64,000 bases of DNA from Hyaloperonospora brassicae. Taxonomy: Eukaryota > Oomycota > Peronosporomycetes > Peronosporales > Peronosporaceae. The stretch lies in contig CANTFL010001046.1 of assembly GCA_947650285.1 (NCBI GenBank), forward strand, positions 1 through 64,000, in the 5' to 3' direction. The translations under genes and the position numbers were made by a program. Each line of letters starts with the position of its first letter. Within the stretch, counting starts at the first letter, position 1. Of this stretch, positions 1 to 9,794 are shown one piece after another. Below the pieces are notes generated by a model. The model was not told the origin of the DNA and did no database searches. It saw only the letters and a list, made by a program, of their open reading frames with translations.

Positions 1-466
1 CCAATTTCTTGATCTCAATCCACCCAATCTTGTTCGGCTTCGTTAACCATTACTTTCCTCGCAATCCCAACATCTGTCTTTTGCGATTTATCATCGCCAG
101 CTTGCTGCGTTATCATGGAAATCGCTATAGGTATGTCCTATATTGCGTCACGTGACGTTTCATGATGCATTTGGGAGTGGCATACGCAGGGCGATCTACC
201 AGTGGTCCGATCTGTTCTTTTATAGGTTCATTCACTCGATCCGTTGTAGCCTCATACGCCAGAGTTTGCCACTCCTTGTACTTCCTCGATCCGACCGTCA
301 CGAAACCTTAAGTTCGTGGCGCCATATCGCCTTCGGTCCACAAGCCTAATATAGTGTGGGTGGGCAGTATGATCTCATGGTCGCTAATGTTAGTCATCTG
401 CAGGTACTTCGTCTTACCCAACCCCGAGATCACAGCGGGAACCTAATCCGGTTCTCAAGCGATCCA
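1..466 (-). pseudogene. Family-2 pol linker between protease and RT (fragment)
   Basis: Downstream of the protease stop (minus strand) a broken frame continues with stretches such as ISDHEIILPTHTILGLW and GPLVDRPAYATPKCI. These look like the spacer that precedes RT in Ty3/Gypsy polyproteins. At least two in-frame stops are present and no RT catalytic motif is reached before base 1. The only plus-strand frame here (143-349, a TTG start) is treated as a shadow. The assignment rests mainly on position in the element. Confidence 0.45.
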
Positions 467-1201
467 CTACTTCATCTTAGCCCCTCCGATCCCGATCTTC
501 ACTTCGCTTGACTCTCCGACCGGGATCAGTAAATGTTGGCCCTTCGCCGTTATATGTTGTATCTTCGATCCGTACGCGGGGAGACGTCCTGCGAGATGAA
601 TACGAATTTCTTCCGGTAGACAGTGCGCGCCATCGGCTAGATTGAGCCGCACTCCGGCAGGCACCATAAAGTCCATGCCCAAAATCGCTTCTTGCCCTGC
701 CAGATCGCCTACCCACAAATTGATATAGTATACCAGCGATCCCGCGAGGGTTACTTTGATCTTGGTGCGTTTCATCGTCATTTACGGAGTTTCTCCGATC
801 CCGACACATTCTTGTCGGAGACTTCCGTCAATGTAACAACCGATCTTACGAGCAAAGGTGGTGTCAATGATCGACACTTCAGCACCAGAATTATATAACA
901 GAGTGGCTTTTGCGTTGTTGATCTTGCCAACAGCTTTCGCTTGTTTGAACCATTTCCCGGGCGAGTAGTGCTTCCAGTATCCGCGAGATTCACCGTAAGC
1001 GAACTCGATATCCATAGTTGGTTCAGATCGCGAGTAATCATCGATACGCTTCAGATGGGACACGGAAGCAACGCGTTTTGACTTCGAACGAGATGTATTT
1101 GTTTCCATATCTGTATCCTGCTTACTCTCGCGATCTGTCTTCCTTTTCTCCACGTATGCAATAATGCAGAGCCTAGAACGCTCGGCTCGTACCATATTCA
1201 A
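467..1201 (-). pseudogene. Family-2 retropepsin-like aspartic protease (broken)
   Basis: Two minus-strand frames lie end to end in the same phase (782-1201 and 467-781), split by one TAA followed directly by ATG. The catalytic segment reads LLYNSGAEVSIID: the usual D-S/T-G triad is N-S-G at 884-892, a loss of the catalytic Asp explicable by one G-to-A change. About 60 residues further on comes ILGMDFMVP, matching the conserved ILG strand and the hydrophobic segment that closes the fold. A basic segment precedes the domain. In the family this enzyme cleaves the Gag-Pol polyprotein inside the particle. With N for D plus a stop it cannot be active. The domain call is good; the exact ends of the mature protein are unknown. 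Confidence 0.75.
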
Positions 1202-1265
1202 ACCTGGCGAGCGTCCTAGTTTAACATCTTCTCGGCCTTCTCTGGCAGCCTTCCCGCATGCTTGT

Positions 1266-1458
1266 TTAGGACAACCACTGGCGGATCATGTTGTAGAACT
1301 CCTCCATGAGACATTTCCCCGGGTCATGCATCTCACCGCAGGCACGACACACAAAAAAATTGTCAAAGGGGTGTCCTCTACGCCAACACTTATGACACGT
1401 GAGCCTCTTCCAGCAACCGAGATCTCCATGCTTGGTCTATCCGCAATGAGTACACGGC
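1266..1458 (-). pseudogene. Family-2 gag zinc-knuckle region
   Basis: On the minus strand the frame reads PCTHCG, a TAG stop, then HGDLGCWK, LTCHKCWRRGHP, VCRACGEMHDPGKC and EEFYNMIRQW before a TAA. The repeated C-x2-C ... H ... C spacing is that of nucleocapsid zinc knuckles, here in the extended multi-knuckle arrangement I associate with oomycete Ty3/Gypsy gag proteins; the EEFYN-IRQW tail is a recurrent signature there. The role is to bind genomic RNA during packaging. It lies between the capsid frame (from 1482) and the protease. One internal stop and a frame offset from the capsid show decay. Confidence 0.7.
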
Positions 1459-1481
1459 TTTGATGACATATTGCGATCTTT

Positions 1482-2370
1482 TTAATCTCGACCAACGTTC
1501 GGGTCGACCGATCTCGCGTTTGCCGTAACGTCATTGGCGGATGGGTGCCGATCCGTAGTAGCAGCCACGTGGAACGCTCTCACTCGATCTTCCAAATCCG
1601 ATCCGTAGGCGTCCGATCCTGACTCGCTGCTGACGTCTTCAGTACGGATCATCCTCACCGCTCGTGCAGGCTTAGACAGCGCTGGACCCTGAGTTTCCTT
1701 ATGTCTGAGCTTGGACGACCTTATTGTCACTTTCCCTTGACGTGATCTCCCTTGCTGATATCCATGTAGCGTTTTTTGCATGGCATTTGCGTTTTCTATA
1801 TTCAGCAGTAGCAACTGATTGGACAGATAGGGGTCGTCCAAGGTGTCAATGAAATGGTTGACATGTTTTTTGCGCGCAGCTGGCACTCCAGTCATCACCG
1901 GTATCTTCGCCTGCAGTCCCATCACATTAAGCCGATATATGTACTGCAAAGGATCTTCCTCCGATCGTTTCTTTGCGTGGATATATTGCCGTCTCGCGGA
2001 CATCCCGTGTCCCGCATATTCCACAAGAAAACTGTCCATCAAATCTTATCAATGGAACTCGTCGATCTACTCAGCTGTCTGTACCAATAACGGGCGGGGC
2101 TCAACATGAGATCACCGAAAACCAGACATCTCTCTTCGTCCGGTGCTTGGTCCCGGATGAACGCTGACTTCACTTTGCCGATCCAGGTTCGTGCTTTATC
2201 TTCTTCCCGATCCTTCCCTGAGAATTCTTATAGTTCTGAAATCGCTGAGGTTCCGATCCTCTGCGTGATGCTCCCCCTCCGGTAGTCACACCGGTCGCGG
2301 CTACGTGAGGGCGCCGTGGTTCGGGCATCCATAGGTCATCTGGGTCGTATTCCGCCCCATGATGGATCTG
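1482..2370 (-). pseudogene. Family-2 gag capsid domain
   Basis: The first half lies in one minus-strand frame at about 2050-2240 (EDKARTWIGKVKSAF, then PARYWYRQLSRST). The second half is an open frame at 1482-2042 (MMDSFLVEYAGHG ... RRQYIHAKKRSEEDPLQYIYRLNV). Together they give the usual order of a Ty3/Gypsy capsid: A-x-x-W...F, aromatic-rich middle, then the R-x-x-x-x-DPL-x-Y-x-x-RL helix. A frameshift near 2045 separates them. Downstream is a Ser/Asp-rich spacer and then the zinc knuckles. In the family this protein forms the virus-like particle core. Confidence 0.7.
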
Positions 2371-3680
2371 CTAGTAAGTGCCCGACTCCACCGATTCCAT
2401 CTCCACATCCGGCATGTCATGGATTTTGTGCAACGGTTGGAGAAAGGCACGGCGATCTGGGTAGTGGTTTGGCTGTCGATTCATTCGATGATCTGTACGT
2501 TGATCCGCCTCGTTCTTCTTCATGGCTGCATTGAAGTGCCGACTTAGATCGCTTTCTTCTTGATCATCCAGCCCAGTATGGGTACCGGCCGATCTCTGTA
2601 ACATGTCGCTCTTATCTTGTCCTTTAAAGGCGTCAATCTTGGCTTGGCCGATCTTGTTTTTTAAAACGTACCACCCGATGGTCCTCGAGACATCCGACGA
2701 ATGCTGATGGATCCATCTGGCTCGCTCTCGGAGTTATCCGAGGCGTAGCGGGGCGATCCCGCGGGGTGTACCTGGAGCGAGTCTGAGGGTGTCTCGATCT
2801 TGTCTTCAGAAGTATTGGCTTTGCCCACCAGCATAATCATGATCTCCACAAACTCATTCGCCGCGTTGATAAACTGTTCCAAGCTGCAACTCAGCAGTTC
2901 ATCTCCATCAAAAGCGTTAGGGCATACACCCATGTCGTCCAGCATCTGCAAAATCAAATTGATCTCGTCGACGTTGTTGGTCCCAGGAGGTGGGACCGAG
3001 ATCGGCTTATCCAGAGGACCAATCAACTTGGGCCTTAATATCTTGAAACCCTGGATCCGTCTTGAATAGTGTCTTTAAATGACCATAATAGTACTGCCAT
3101 TTCGCACGTTTCCGCGCTTCAATCATCTTCTTCTTCTCTGTAAACGCGATCTTCACTAGTTTATGTTCCGTCTTCGGCATCGCGATCTTATCTGGTGTTT
3201 CATCGTATTTCTCCTTGACTCCGATCTTCGATTGCACGGTTCTGCCGATTTGGCGATCTTTGACGTCCGATCCCATTGATCTAGTCGTTGGTCGTTCAGA
3301 TGTGGTCGATCTCTTGATCGTGTTCCTCGGCTTGAGGTCTGGAGATCTGTCAACGAGGAGGTAGGGTTTGGCCTTCGCCTTTGGATTTTCATCCAGCAGA
3401 TTGATCTCTGCAGAGAGATCTGCGGTGGCCCCCGAAAAGACCCTAGGAGGGGGTTGAGGTTTATCTTCCAGATCGATCTCTCGATCTTCCTCTTCATTTC
3501 CATTTTATCAGATCCCCTCCCAAAACTCTGATGATCTGATGATCTTGTGTTTATGCGTGTCTGCGTCGATCCCTCTGTCGCTGACACTTCAATCCCAGGT
3601 TCTTGCTTGATCTTGACATCTTCGCCAGTGGACTCACGGTGAAATCTAGAGGCCTCAGAAGATGCGGTCACGCGCACCAT
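2371..3680 (-). pseudogene. Family-2 gag N-terminal region (frameshifted)
   Basis: An ATG at 3678-3680 (MVRVTASSEAS...) opens a frame that stays plausible for about 60 codons. A frameshift near 3480 moves coding into another phase, continuing as VKDRQIGRTVQSKI and FTEKKKMIEARKRAKW (3007-3276), then an acidic/Ser-rich stretch (2661-3026), then a basic stretch with RHFNAAMKKNEADQ (2371-2604). The composition (charged, low complexity, GATC-rich codons such as DR, RS and DL) suits the disordered N-terminus of oomycete gag proteins. No catalytic motif is expected. The start overlaps the primer-binding site, so gag would begin immediately after the LTR. Phase changes mark it as a pseudogene. Confidence 0.55.
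3666..3679 (-). promoter_or_regulatory. Putative primer-binding site, family 2
   Basis: One base after the LTR end (minus strand ...CCCCACA, then A) comes TGGTGCGCGTGACC. A TGG-initiated GC-rich 14-mer at this place is what a tRNA-primed Ty3/Gypsy element needs: it would pair with a tRNA 3' end GGTCACGCGCACCA. It overlaps the gag start codon. The identity of the primer tRNA was not determined. Confidence 0.5.
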
Positions 3681-5460
3681 TGTGGGGAAGTCGATCTCAC
3701 AAAATTACTTTAGTGAGTGTCGATCTTCCACTTGCCCACAATTACCGACTCACGGAGTGGGTACTCCGATCCGTGCCTTGCTGTATAACCTTGTGCTCAC
3801 CTTTTGTACCCGTCGGTTGGGCTGGCTTGAGCATTTCGTAATGGCCTTGGGAGATGTCGATCTCGCTGAGGGTTTGGGGTTGAGCGTTCGCTTCCGGTGC
3901 GGAAATCTTCACACCACGAACGGGGTTCTGCGATCCTGATCTTGAGTCGCGGCGATCTCTATTTGGAGATGTCGCGATCTCGATCTTGAATCACACCGAT
4001 CTCGACTCGTCTTCGAGATCGGGGTCTTCGCTGTGAGGAAAGATTCACTCAGCAAATAGTAGTCTTGCGTCGATCTTGCGTTGGGATCGGTCCGATCTGG
4101 TCTCGGGATCGGCCGATCTTGCCGGAAGTGCGCAATATGGACGGATCGGTTCTTGGTTTCGCCAAAATGAAACACGCCGATATGTCCAGTAGATCGCTTC
4201 GATCTCGCTCGGTCTTGTCTTGAACGCCTTGTCCAGATCTTTTGACCACTTGAGGTGTCTCGCGATCTTGTGTCCAAAATCCTTTTACTTTTCCTTTGTT
4301 GTATAGCTGCTACCCTAGCAGTTGAGTTGAGTGTGAGTACTTGATCGATCCGGGCCAGATATCCCGAGATCGCTCTTCTCGATCTTGGCCAACAGTCCAA
4401 GATCGGTCTTCTGTGTCCCTGTAACACGCGTGCCTTGAACCGCCGGGGAAGCCAAATCAATCTTGCCCGGAGAAGAGGGGAGGAGAACGTGCGTCGTGAG
4501 CAGAAGTAGAGTTCAAGTCTGTTTATTAACCAACCAAATTACTAGCCGACCTATCATTAAGCCTATTCCCAACCGTAGGTCACTGTCCAAGTCGATATCA
4601 CCTTTAAGCTTGACCGCCCCCTTGAACACGTGTCGAAATTTCGTGACCTGTGCTCCAAAGATAGCGCCAATACTCCCGATATCGCACCTAGACACCAAAA
4701 AAGACTAAATTCCAAATATGGTACCAAATACCCAATTTTGATACCGAAGAGTCCAAAATAGTATCCAAGATGTGGAACGTGTCTAAATACATTTTGCGAC
4801 GTCAATTCGACCGGCTTCCACTGGCTATTTCGGTCTGAACTTTTGGGACATCACTCATGGATCTCCAACAAGCATGTACATCATCATACAATAGCTCCAT
4901 CATCGATATATCCATAACCAGCAGGGAACATGACCGATCTGATGTCCAATTCGAGATCGTTGGGGATCGACACAGTGCGATCCGGCCCTATATGCCTTTT
5001 CCGTTGATTGTACATACTCCGATACTATACTAAACGGTTTATCTGCACAATGGGACCATTCACAATTCTCACAACGGTCCCACGGACTCCCACAAACAAC
5101 CCCACTTCCAGATCGGTCCATAATTAACCTAAATCAGTACTCCCTTTGGGAGACCCGTAGAGAGTGTCACCGGTCTGCAGGATGTTACACCTTCGTCACA
5201 TAGTCACATCACATCGCCCGATCTCAGATCCTTGTCCCAGATCACTCCATGGAAATCGTCCTAACTGTCGTCTTGTCCCGGATCACCCCGTCTCAGATCG
5301 TTCCATACCCATCATTCTGACGACAGTTGGATCGGATCGCCGATCCTGTTTCCTTATTGGATCGCCAAGTCCCATGGCCTCTTTTTCCACCAGTAAGTGG
5401 CGTCCCAAATGTGTAGCCACCGATCCTCGTACAAAATTTGATGAGTGACTTCACCACACA
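3681..5460 (-). repeat. 5' LTR of family-2 element (long, GATC-rich)
   Basis: On the plus strand it opens TGTGGGGAAG and closes ...CTTCACCACA, giving short inverted ends (TGTGG/CCACA). Landmarks shared with the other copies: GGGTACTCCG near 3760, the CTTCACACCACGA block (3907), TGACCACTT-AG-GTCTCGCGATCTTG (4239) and CCAAAT-GTG-AGCCACC (5415). At about 1.78 kb it is nearly twice the length of the 12.7- and 62.6-kb copies. The extra length includes a GATC-packed stretch at 3910-4240 and unmatched sequence at 4430-5400. The exact right boundary (5458 or 5460) is uncertain. Open frames inside, such as 3909-4460, are treated as chance. Confidence 0.6.
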
Positions 5461-6610
5461 AGCATTTCTTGACATTTATGAGGTACGCTGACAGTCAGCG
5501 TTTCATGACCGTTTTACAATTTTCTTATGTAAGCAAGACAGATAGACAGTCGTCTCGGCATAGTTGCGCAAGTAGTTGTGCAAGTATACCACTATACCAA
5601 GGAACTTTCTCAGTCCCTTGACATCTACTGGCACGGGCCAGTCGGTGGTCGCCTTGATATATTTAGGATCAGAGCGGACGCCGTGTTAACTCACGATGCA
5701 CCCAAGAAGTGGTATTTCGCTATCCGCGAAGGTACACTTCATGATGTTGGCGTACAACTTATGTTCGCGCACAGCTCAATGGACATGACGAATGTTGGTT
5801 CTGTAGACTTTTACGATCCTTTTTCTCGTTCATAGCCCGGATATGGACTATCGCATCATCGAAGAAACTCGGTGCAAAGTCTCGCACCGGTCTCAACAGA
5901 TTTGTGACACATCTGTTGAATGTTGCAGGGGCATTACTCAGCTCCTGTGGCATCACTAGCCACTCCCACAGCATTCCGCTGGGGGTACTCACTGCCATGA
6001 ACGGGACGTCCCGTTCACGCATCAGGATCTGATAGAATCCATCCATCATATCCATGGACGAAAAGATGGTACTCTTTGACATACCATCTATGATTACGTC
6101 CTTCCTCGGTATCGGCGTCTGAGCCGGTACCGTTGCAGCATTCAATTTGTTGAATGCGTGCACTATCCGCCACCCTCCTGTGGCCTTTCGCACACAGAAG
6201 GTCGGAGAGCTGTGAGGGGATGTTGATTCCCTCACATGGACCGCTGCTAAGCGATTGGCAAAGAACTTGTCGACCGCTAGTACTTGTTCACGAAGCAGTG
6301 GCCACTGCTTCATGACACAGTACTTCGAGCCCGGTTTGAGCTCGATCTCGTGTCGAGTGCCATTGTACTTAGGCAACTCGCAAGGTACGGATTCAGGGAA
6401 CACATCCTTGAATTCGATCAAATCCTTATACAAAGGATTTGCCTGAAGTGACTCCCAGGATTGAGACGTGTAACGCTCAATCCGAGTCTTCTCATCGAGG
6501 ACACTTTCGTCCATCGATGAGCTGCTGAGAAGCCGTTCGTTCTCAGCAAATACTATTGCCGACCGAATGTCGGTCACATACTCATCTTCTGTGACGAGTA
6601 TGCAGATCTA
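5461..6610 (-). pseudogene. Family-1 reverse transcriptase
   Basis: The open frame 5759-6577 (272 aa) carries, in order, the pre-RT segment (LYKDLIEFKDVFPESVPCEL), the start of the RT fold (HEIELKPG), WRIVHAFNKLNAATVPAQT (motif B region), SSMDMMDGFYQILM (motif with the first catalytic Asp), GMLWEWLVMPQELSNAPATF, and the catalytic box FFDDAIVHI (FFDD at about 5857-5868) in place of the common YVDD. After a frameshift near 5800 the fold continues to 5461 in another frame, with the WPVPVDVKGLRKFLG thumb region. It would copy element RNA to cDNA in virus-like particles. The FFDD box recurs in the 55-kb copy, so it is a family trait, not damage. Truncation at 5461 coincides with the family-2 LTR. 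Confidence 0.9.
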
Positions 6611-7098
6611 ATTGACTTTGCCACTTCGCAGATTTCACAAGAAACGTTCTTTTTTAAGTGTTAAATATCGAATTACATAAGAAATGAACTTGGGTGGCAC
6701 CATCAGATCAATCGTATAAGCCCCTACGCTTGATCCGTCATTTACCAAGACGTTCAGCTTTCGGTTTCTTGCTGGGAACTTGTTTCCACAGGTTGCTGAG
6801 AGCCCAATTCCTCAGCAAGCGACTCTTGAGGAATTCCTTCCTCAAGTACGTGGGGACTTATTCCCTCGACGTCTTCTAATTGTGCCTATGCAAGCACTAT
6901 CAAGGAATAGTCCTTTACGGTCGACTCTCCATTCGACCTAGGATGACCGTGTTGCCCTTTGGAGGCAACAGGTTTCTTTCTTCGAAGATGCTGCCCGCTA
7001 GGCATGCATCCATGTCCCGGTCCACTCGACCAATTCGAGTGGTGGACCTTCGGCGCAGCCTGTACCTCTGTACAGCCGCCGGTAGCTTGCTCCACAGT
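6611..7098 (-). pseudogene. Family-1 protease-RT linker
   Basis: Interrupted minus-strand frames match the corresponding linker of the second copy (54.0-54.4 kb). The clearest piece is LNVLVNDGSSVGAYTIDL at about 6695-6755, against LNVLVNDGSRVGAYTLDL in the plus copy. A Glu/Gln-rich stretch (evident in the plus copy) lies upstream. No enzymatic motif is present. Stops separate it from both protease and RT. Confidence 0.65.
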
Positions 7099-7653
7099 TT
7101 AGTGATCAGCTACACTGTGATCTTGTGCAGTCGTGCTAACGACCGTACCGCAAGTGAGGCCATCGCACTCACTCGCAGAACACCCACACGCTTGTGGACG
7201 CTCCAAGATGATCATCAGATGTCCATATGATGAACAAGCGGCAGGCATCTTCACGGATCGATGCTGCCAGCTAACACTTGGCTCGTACTTTCTGAGCCAA
7301 GGTAATCCCAGGATGACATCAAATTTGTCATCCAGATTCAGTACGATGAAGTCATCATCGTACTGTTCGCCCTCTAACGCGAAGTGTATTTTAACTACAC
7401 GATACTGAACGGTTGTCGATGCGCCCGTGACAAGGCGCACAGTTATACTCATTAATGGAATGTCGCGCTTGTCGAAGTTAAACGTAAGACTATCTAATGA
7501 CTGACGACGGACAAAGTTGTTCGACAAGCCACAGTCAACAAGAGCACATAGTGACATATGTTCTGTCACATGCAACTTTAAGGTGATGAGTGATATCGCA
7601 TAACCAGGTGCAGAGACACATATTAACTGTGTATCTATAGCAACTTTCGTCAA
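7099..7653 (-). pseudogene. Family-1 retropepsin-like protease
   Basis: A continuous 184-codon minus-strand frame holds the active-site segment CALVDCGLSNNFVRR (D-C-G at 7528-7536), then MSITVRLVTGAS, a DDDFIVLNLD segment and VILGLPWLRKYEPSVSW, the ILGLPWL being the conserved second half of a clan AA aspartic protease. Cys replaces the usual Thr/Ser in the D-T/S-G triad; the 53.5-kb copy has the same DCG, so it is ancestral to both. The domain would cleave Gag-Pol. The C-terminal part (ECDGLTCGTVVSTTAQDHS) is a spacer conserved in both copies. The local frame is intact, but the surrounding gag is broken. Confidence 0.85.
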
Positions 7654-7837
7654 GAGATTTTCAAATTTTCTTCAGGTTGTGGATCAGTAGGGAGCTCCAC
7701 CCATACGGACCCCGGCCATTTTTGATTGTCCGCTTCGCTGTTGCGAACCCTCAATAGCGCTGGACCTACGCCCATTGCCCAGTTTGGAATGCGGTTGTTC
7801 ATTACGCTCAGTCCTGTTGGGTACTGGGCGAGGTGTA

Positions 7838-8849
7838 CTACACTCGTAAGCGTAGGATTATAAACCTCTGGCAGCGGTTGCACTTCTGCAATCGCTTGTT
7901 GTTTAAAGAGCGATGTCTCTCGCTCTTAGCATAGGAAAATTTTATTGCTTTCGGAACTTCGGTCTCTTGTCGTCTCGGTGGACGATAAGAGCTCGAGATA
8001 GCATGAGCTTGTATCACTCGAAACTCTTCCTGTTCCTCTGCTGCAATTGCATCTTCTTGAGTATTCAACTCTAGGAGGTAAAGATGATTCCTGACGGGTC
8101 CGTCTAGGAGCCCTTGCATGAACACAGTAATCAACGTATGGTTATTTACCGGGTTCGCAGATATTTTACTCGCTTGAAGTTGTATATGCTGAGCGTAAGC
8201 GTGAATATCACGCTCACCCTGTTTGTGTTTAAAAGCTCAGATACAGCCTCGAACTGAGCCCGAGGCGTTTCAAACGTTTGTTTGAGTCGGGTCTTAAGGC
8301 TTTTAACGTTTAAAAAGCACAGGGGTCGCTCATCTTGAGCCCCAAGGCACAAGTCGTGGCACGTCCTGCCAAGTGGGTTTGAGCAAATGTGAGTTGTATA
8401 TGCTCATCATCGATACGGCTTGCCCGTATGGCTTTATCTGGTTCGACGAAAAATGATAGCAGGGAGTATTTCTTGTCTCCTCTGTACTAGTAAATATTAA
8501 TCTTCAACATTTCAGGACGACGCGTGTGTGTTATCTCGCTCACAGCAGCATTAAATTGATGCTGGCTTAACATCGCTGTCTGTTGAGATTCGAATTCTCT
8601 TTACTGCTCCATCTGTTGAGAGCCTTGCAGGTACAGCAAGGCTACTTTTTCTTTGGCGGCTAATTTTATATATAAACCTGGGTATAGCGGCATTATAATT
8701 TTCTATATTGAAAAATTCCAATATGGCGCTGACGGCAATTTCGCCTTCGGTAGAACTTATGCGCTCTACCGCACTCCATATGAGGTCACTCAAGTGGTTA
8801 AAGGCTTCACGCGTGGCTTGATGGGGGTCCTTTCATCCAAAATGTTCAT
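7838..8849 (-). pseudogene. Family-1 gag
   Basis: The start is taken as the ATG at 8847-8849, about 50 bp inside the LTR, because the plus-strand copy starts at the equivalent place (MNMLDEEV; here frameshifted). Fragments follow in three frames: 8551-8793 (N-terminal, IWSAVERISSTEGEIAVSAILEF), 8146-8352 (capsid middle) and 7838-8134 (capsid C-terminus ITVFMQGLLDGPVRNHLY, ending in KCNRCQR, the start of a CCHC knuckle whose H and C are lost to a frameshift). It is the RNA-packaging/particle protein. The several phase changes make it non-functional. Confidence 0.75.
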
Positions 8850-8899
8850 GCTGAATGAGTTGGTAGTGGTTGCTTAAAGGACTACAAAGTACTACTCGT

Positions 8900-9340
8900 T
8901 GTAACGGGGCACGGCCTTGTGTCTATTCAGCACAAGATTGCGTGCCCTGACGTCACGTACACGTGACGAGAAAGCGCAGCGAAGTTAATAGAAATCTCAA
9001 CGATGTGTCTCAGTAAAGAAGTAGAACTGTATTAAATATAGCTGAGCTTGTTACTAAATCATCTTTTGTCTTCACCTAACTATAGTAAATTACCATCTCC
9101 AATGCGGGTTTCATAATTACCACCCATTGCGCGCGTTCAGCAGTGATTGGCTGTTAGTCTATTTGGTGTACCGCGCACATAAACTGAGAAGTGAAGCATC
9201 CACAAATATTACCCTTGGTGGTTATATTACGACAACATCACCTTCTGTTGAGTGATGTTAATTGAGTGTTATCTAATCAAATAATACCTTAACATTGGTA
9301 AATTCGTTTCGATTTTAAGTAACGGGTTGACCTTGTTAAA
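8900..9340 (-). repeat. 5' LTR of truncated family-1 element
   Basis: About 441 bp. On the minus strand it begins at a degenerate TTTAACA (TGTTACA in the other LTRs) and ends CCCCGTTACA at 8900. Shared with both LTRs of the 51.7-kb element: the first ~100 bp, the GGGTAATATT block, the (A/C)GCGCAATG-GTGGT block and the GTGCCCCGTTACA end. The flank inside (GTAGTACTTTGTAG) matches the PBS region of the plus copy (GTAGCACTTTGTAG). Confidence 0.75.
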
Positions 9341-9794
9341 CCCGTCGTCGCAGTCGTTATGTAAAGAGTTGGTCCCAAGATTGTTTCAATCGCTGAAGTT
9401 ACGTTTTTCTTGCCTTCCGTCGTGTCGTTTCGCAGATTTTGCTGGTCTACAGGTGAAAAGGCACGTTCGGGCGTCGATAGACTTGGTCGATACTCGAACA
9501 GAAGTCATCAACGCACTCGTGCCTGTTGTCGCACCCTCCTTGGAACTTTGTTGTGGTAGTATTGCAGCACATTTAAGTAGCATCATCTTGACAGCATCGC
9601 AGGTGCTAGCGCAAAGGTATCTTGGTTCGATGCAAGCTTAGGTCGAAATGTCTACTGTAGATGATGGTAGCCACTGGGTATCGTCAACGTAGCAGTGACC
9701 ATTTAAGTTAGTAATTCAACGTCATCCTCAAAATGATGGACGGAAGCGGTAGAGAAACGTGTTGTATCGTGTCGTTAGAGAGAGATAAAGCGCT
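9341..9794. other. Flank of family-1 element; no assignable feature
   Basis: Moderate-GC sequence. A plus frame (9327-9641) and an opposing minus frame (9386-9586) are both open and neither has a recognisable motif, so no gene is called. It may be an older repeat into which the element inserted. Confidence 0.3.

Larger units (their letters stand above)
1..5460 (-). mobile_element. Family-2 Ty3/Gypsy LTR retrotransposon, partial (3' part beyond left edge)
   Basis: Read on the minus strand this is a 5' LTR (right end), primer-binding site, gag, zinc knuckle and aspartic protease, with the pol linker reaching base 1. RT, RNase H, integrase and the 3' LTR should lie left of the window. All frames are interrupted, so the copy is dead. 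Its LTR matches four detached copies elsewhere in the window (12.7, 23.2, 45.1 and 62.6 kb). The right end abuts a broken family-1 element, which suggests nested insertion. Domain identities come from motifs I recognise from oomycete Ty3/Gypsy proteins; the nesting is inference. Confidence 0.75.
5461..9340 (-). mobile_element. Family-1 Ty3/Gypsy chromovirus, 3'-truncated
   Basis: From right to left (minus strand): 5' LTR 8900-9340, gag, protease, linker, RT. Homology to the second copy at 51.7-59.9 kb stops at about 5461, just after the RT (near the matching GCTGACTGTCAGCG / GCTGACTCTCAGCG segment), where the family-2 LTR begins. RNase H, integrase, chromodomain and 3' LTR are absent from the window. 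The RT ORF is long and clean while gag is broken, so decay is moderate. Confidence 0.8.

Noticed and set aside
3909..4460. 183-codon minus ORF rich in Arg/Ser/Asp
   Set aside because: Lies inside the family-2 LTR; openness is explained by repeated GATC-type units that avoid stops in that frame.
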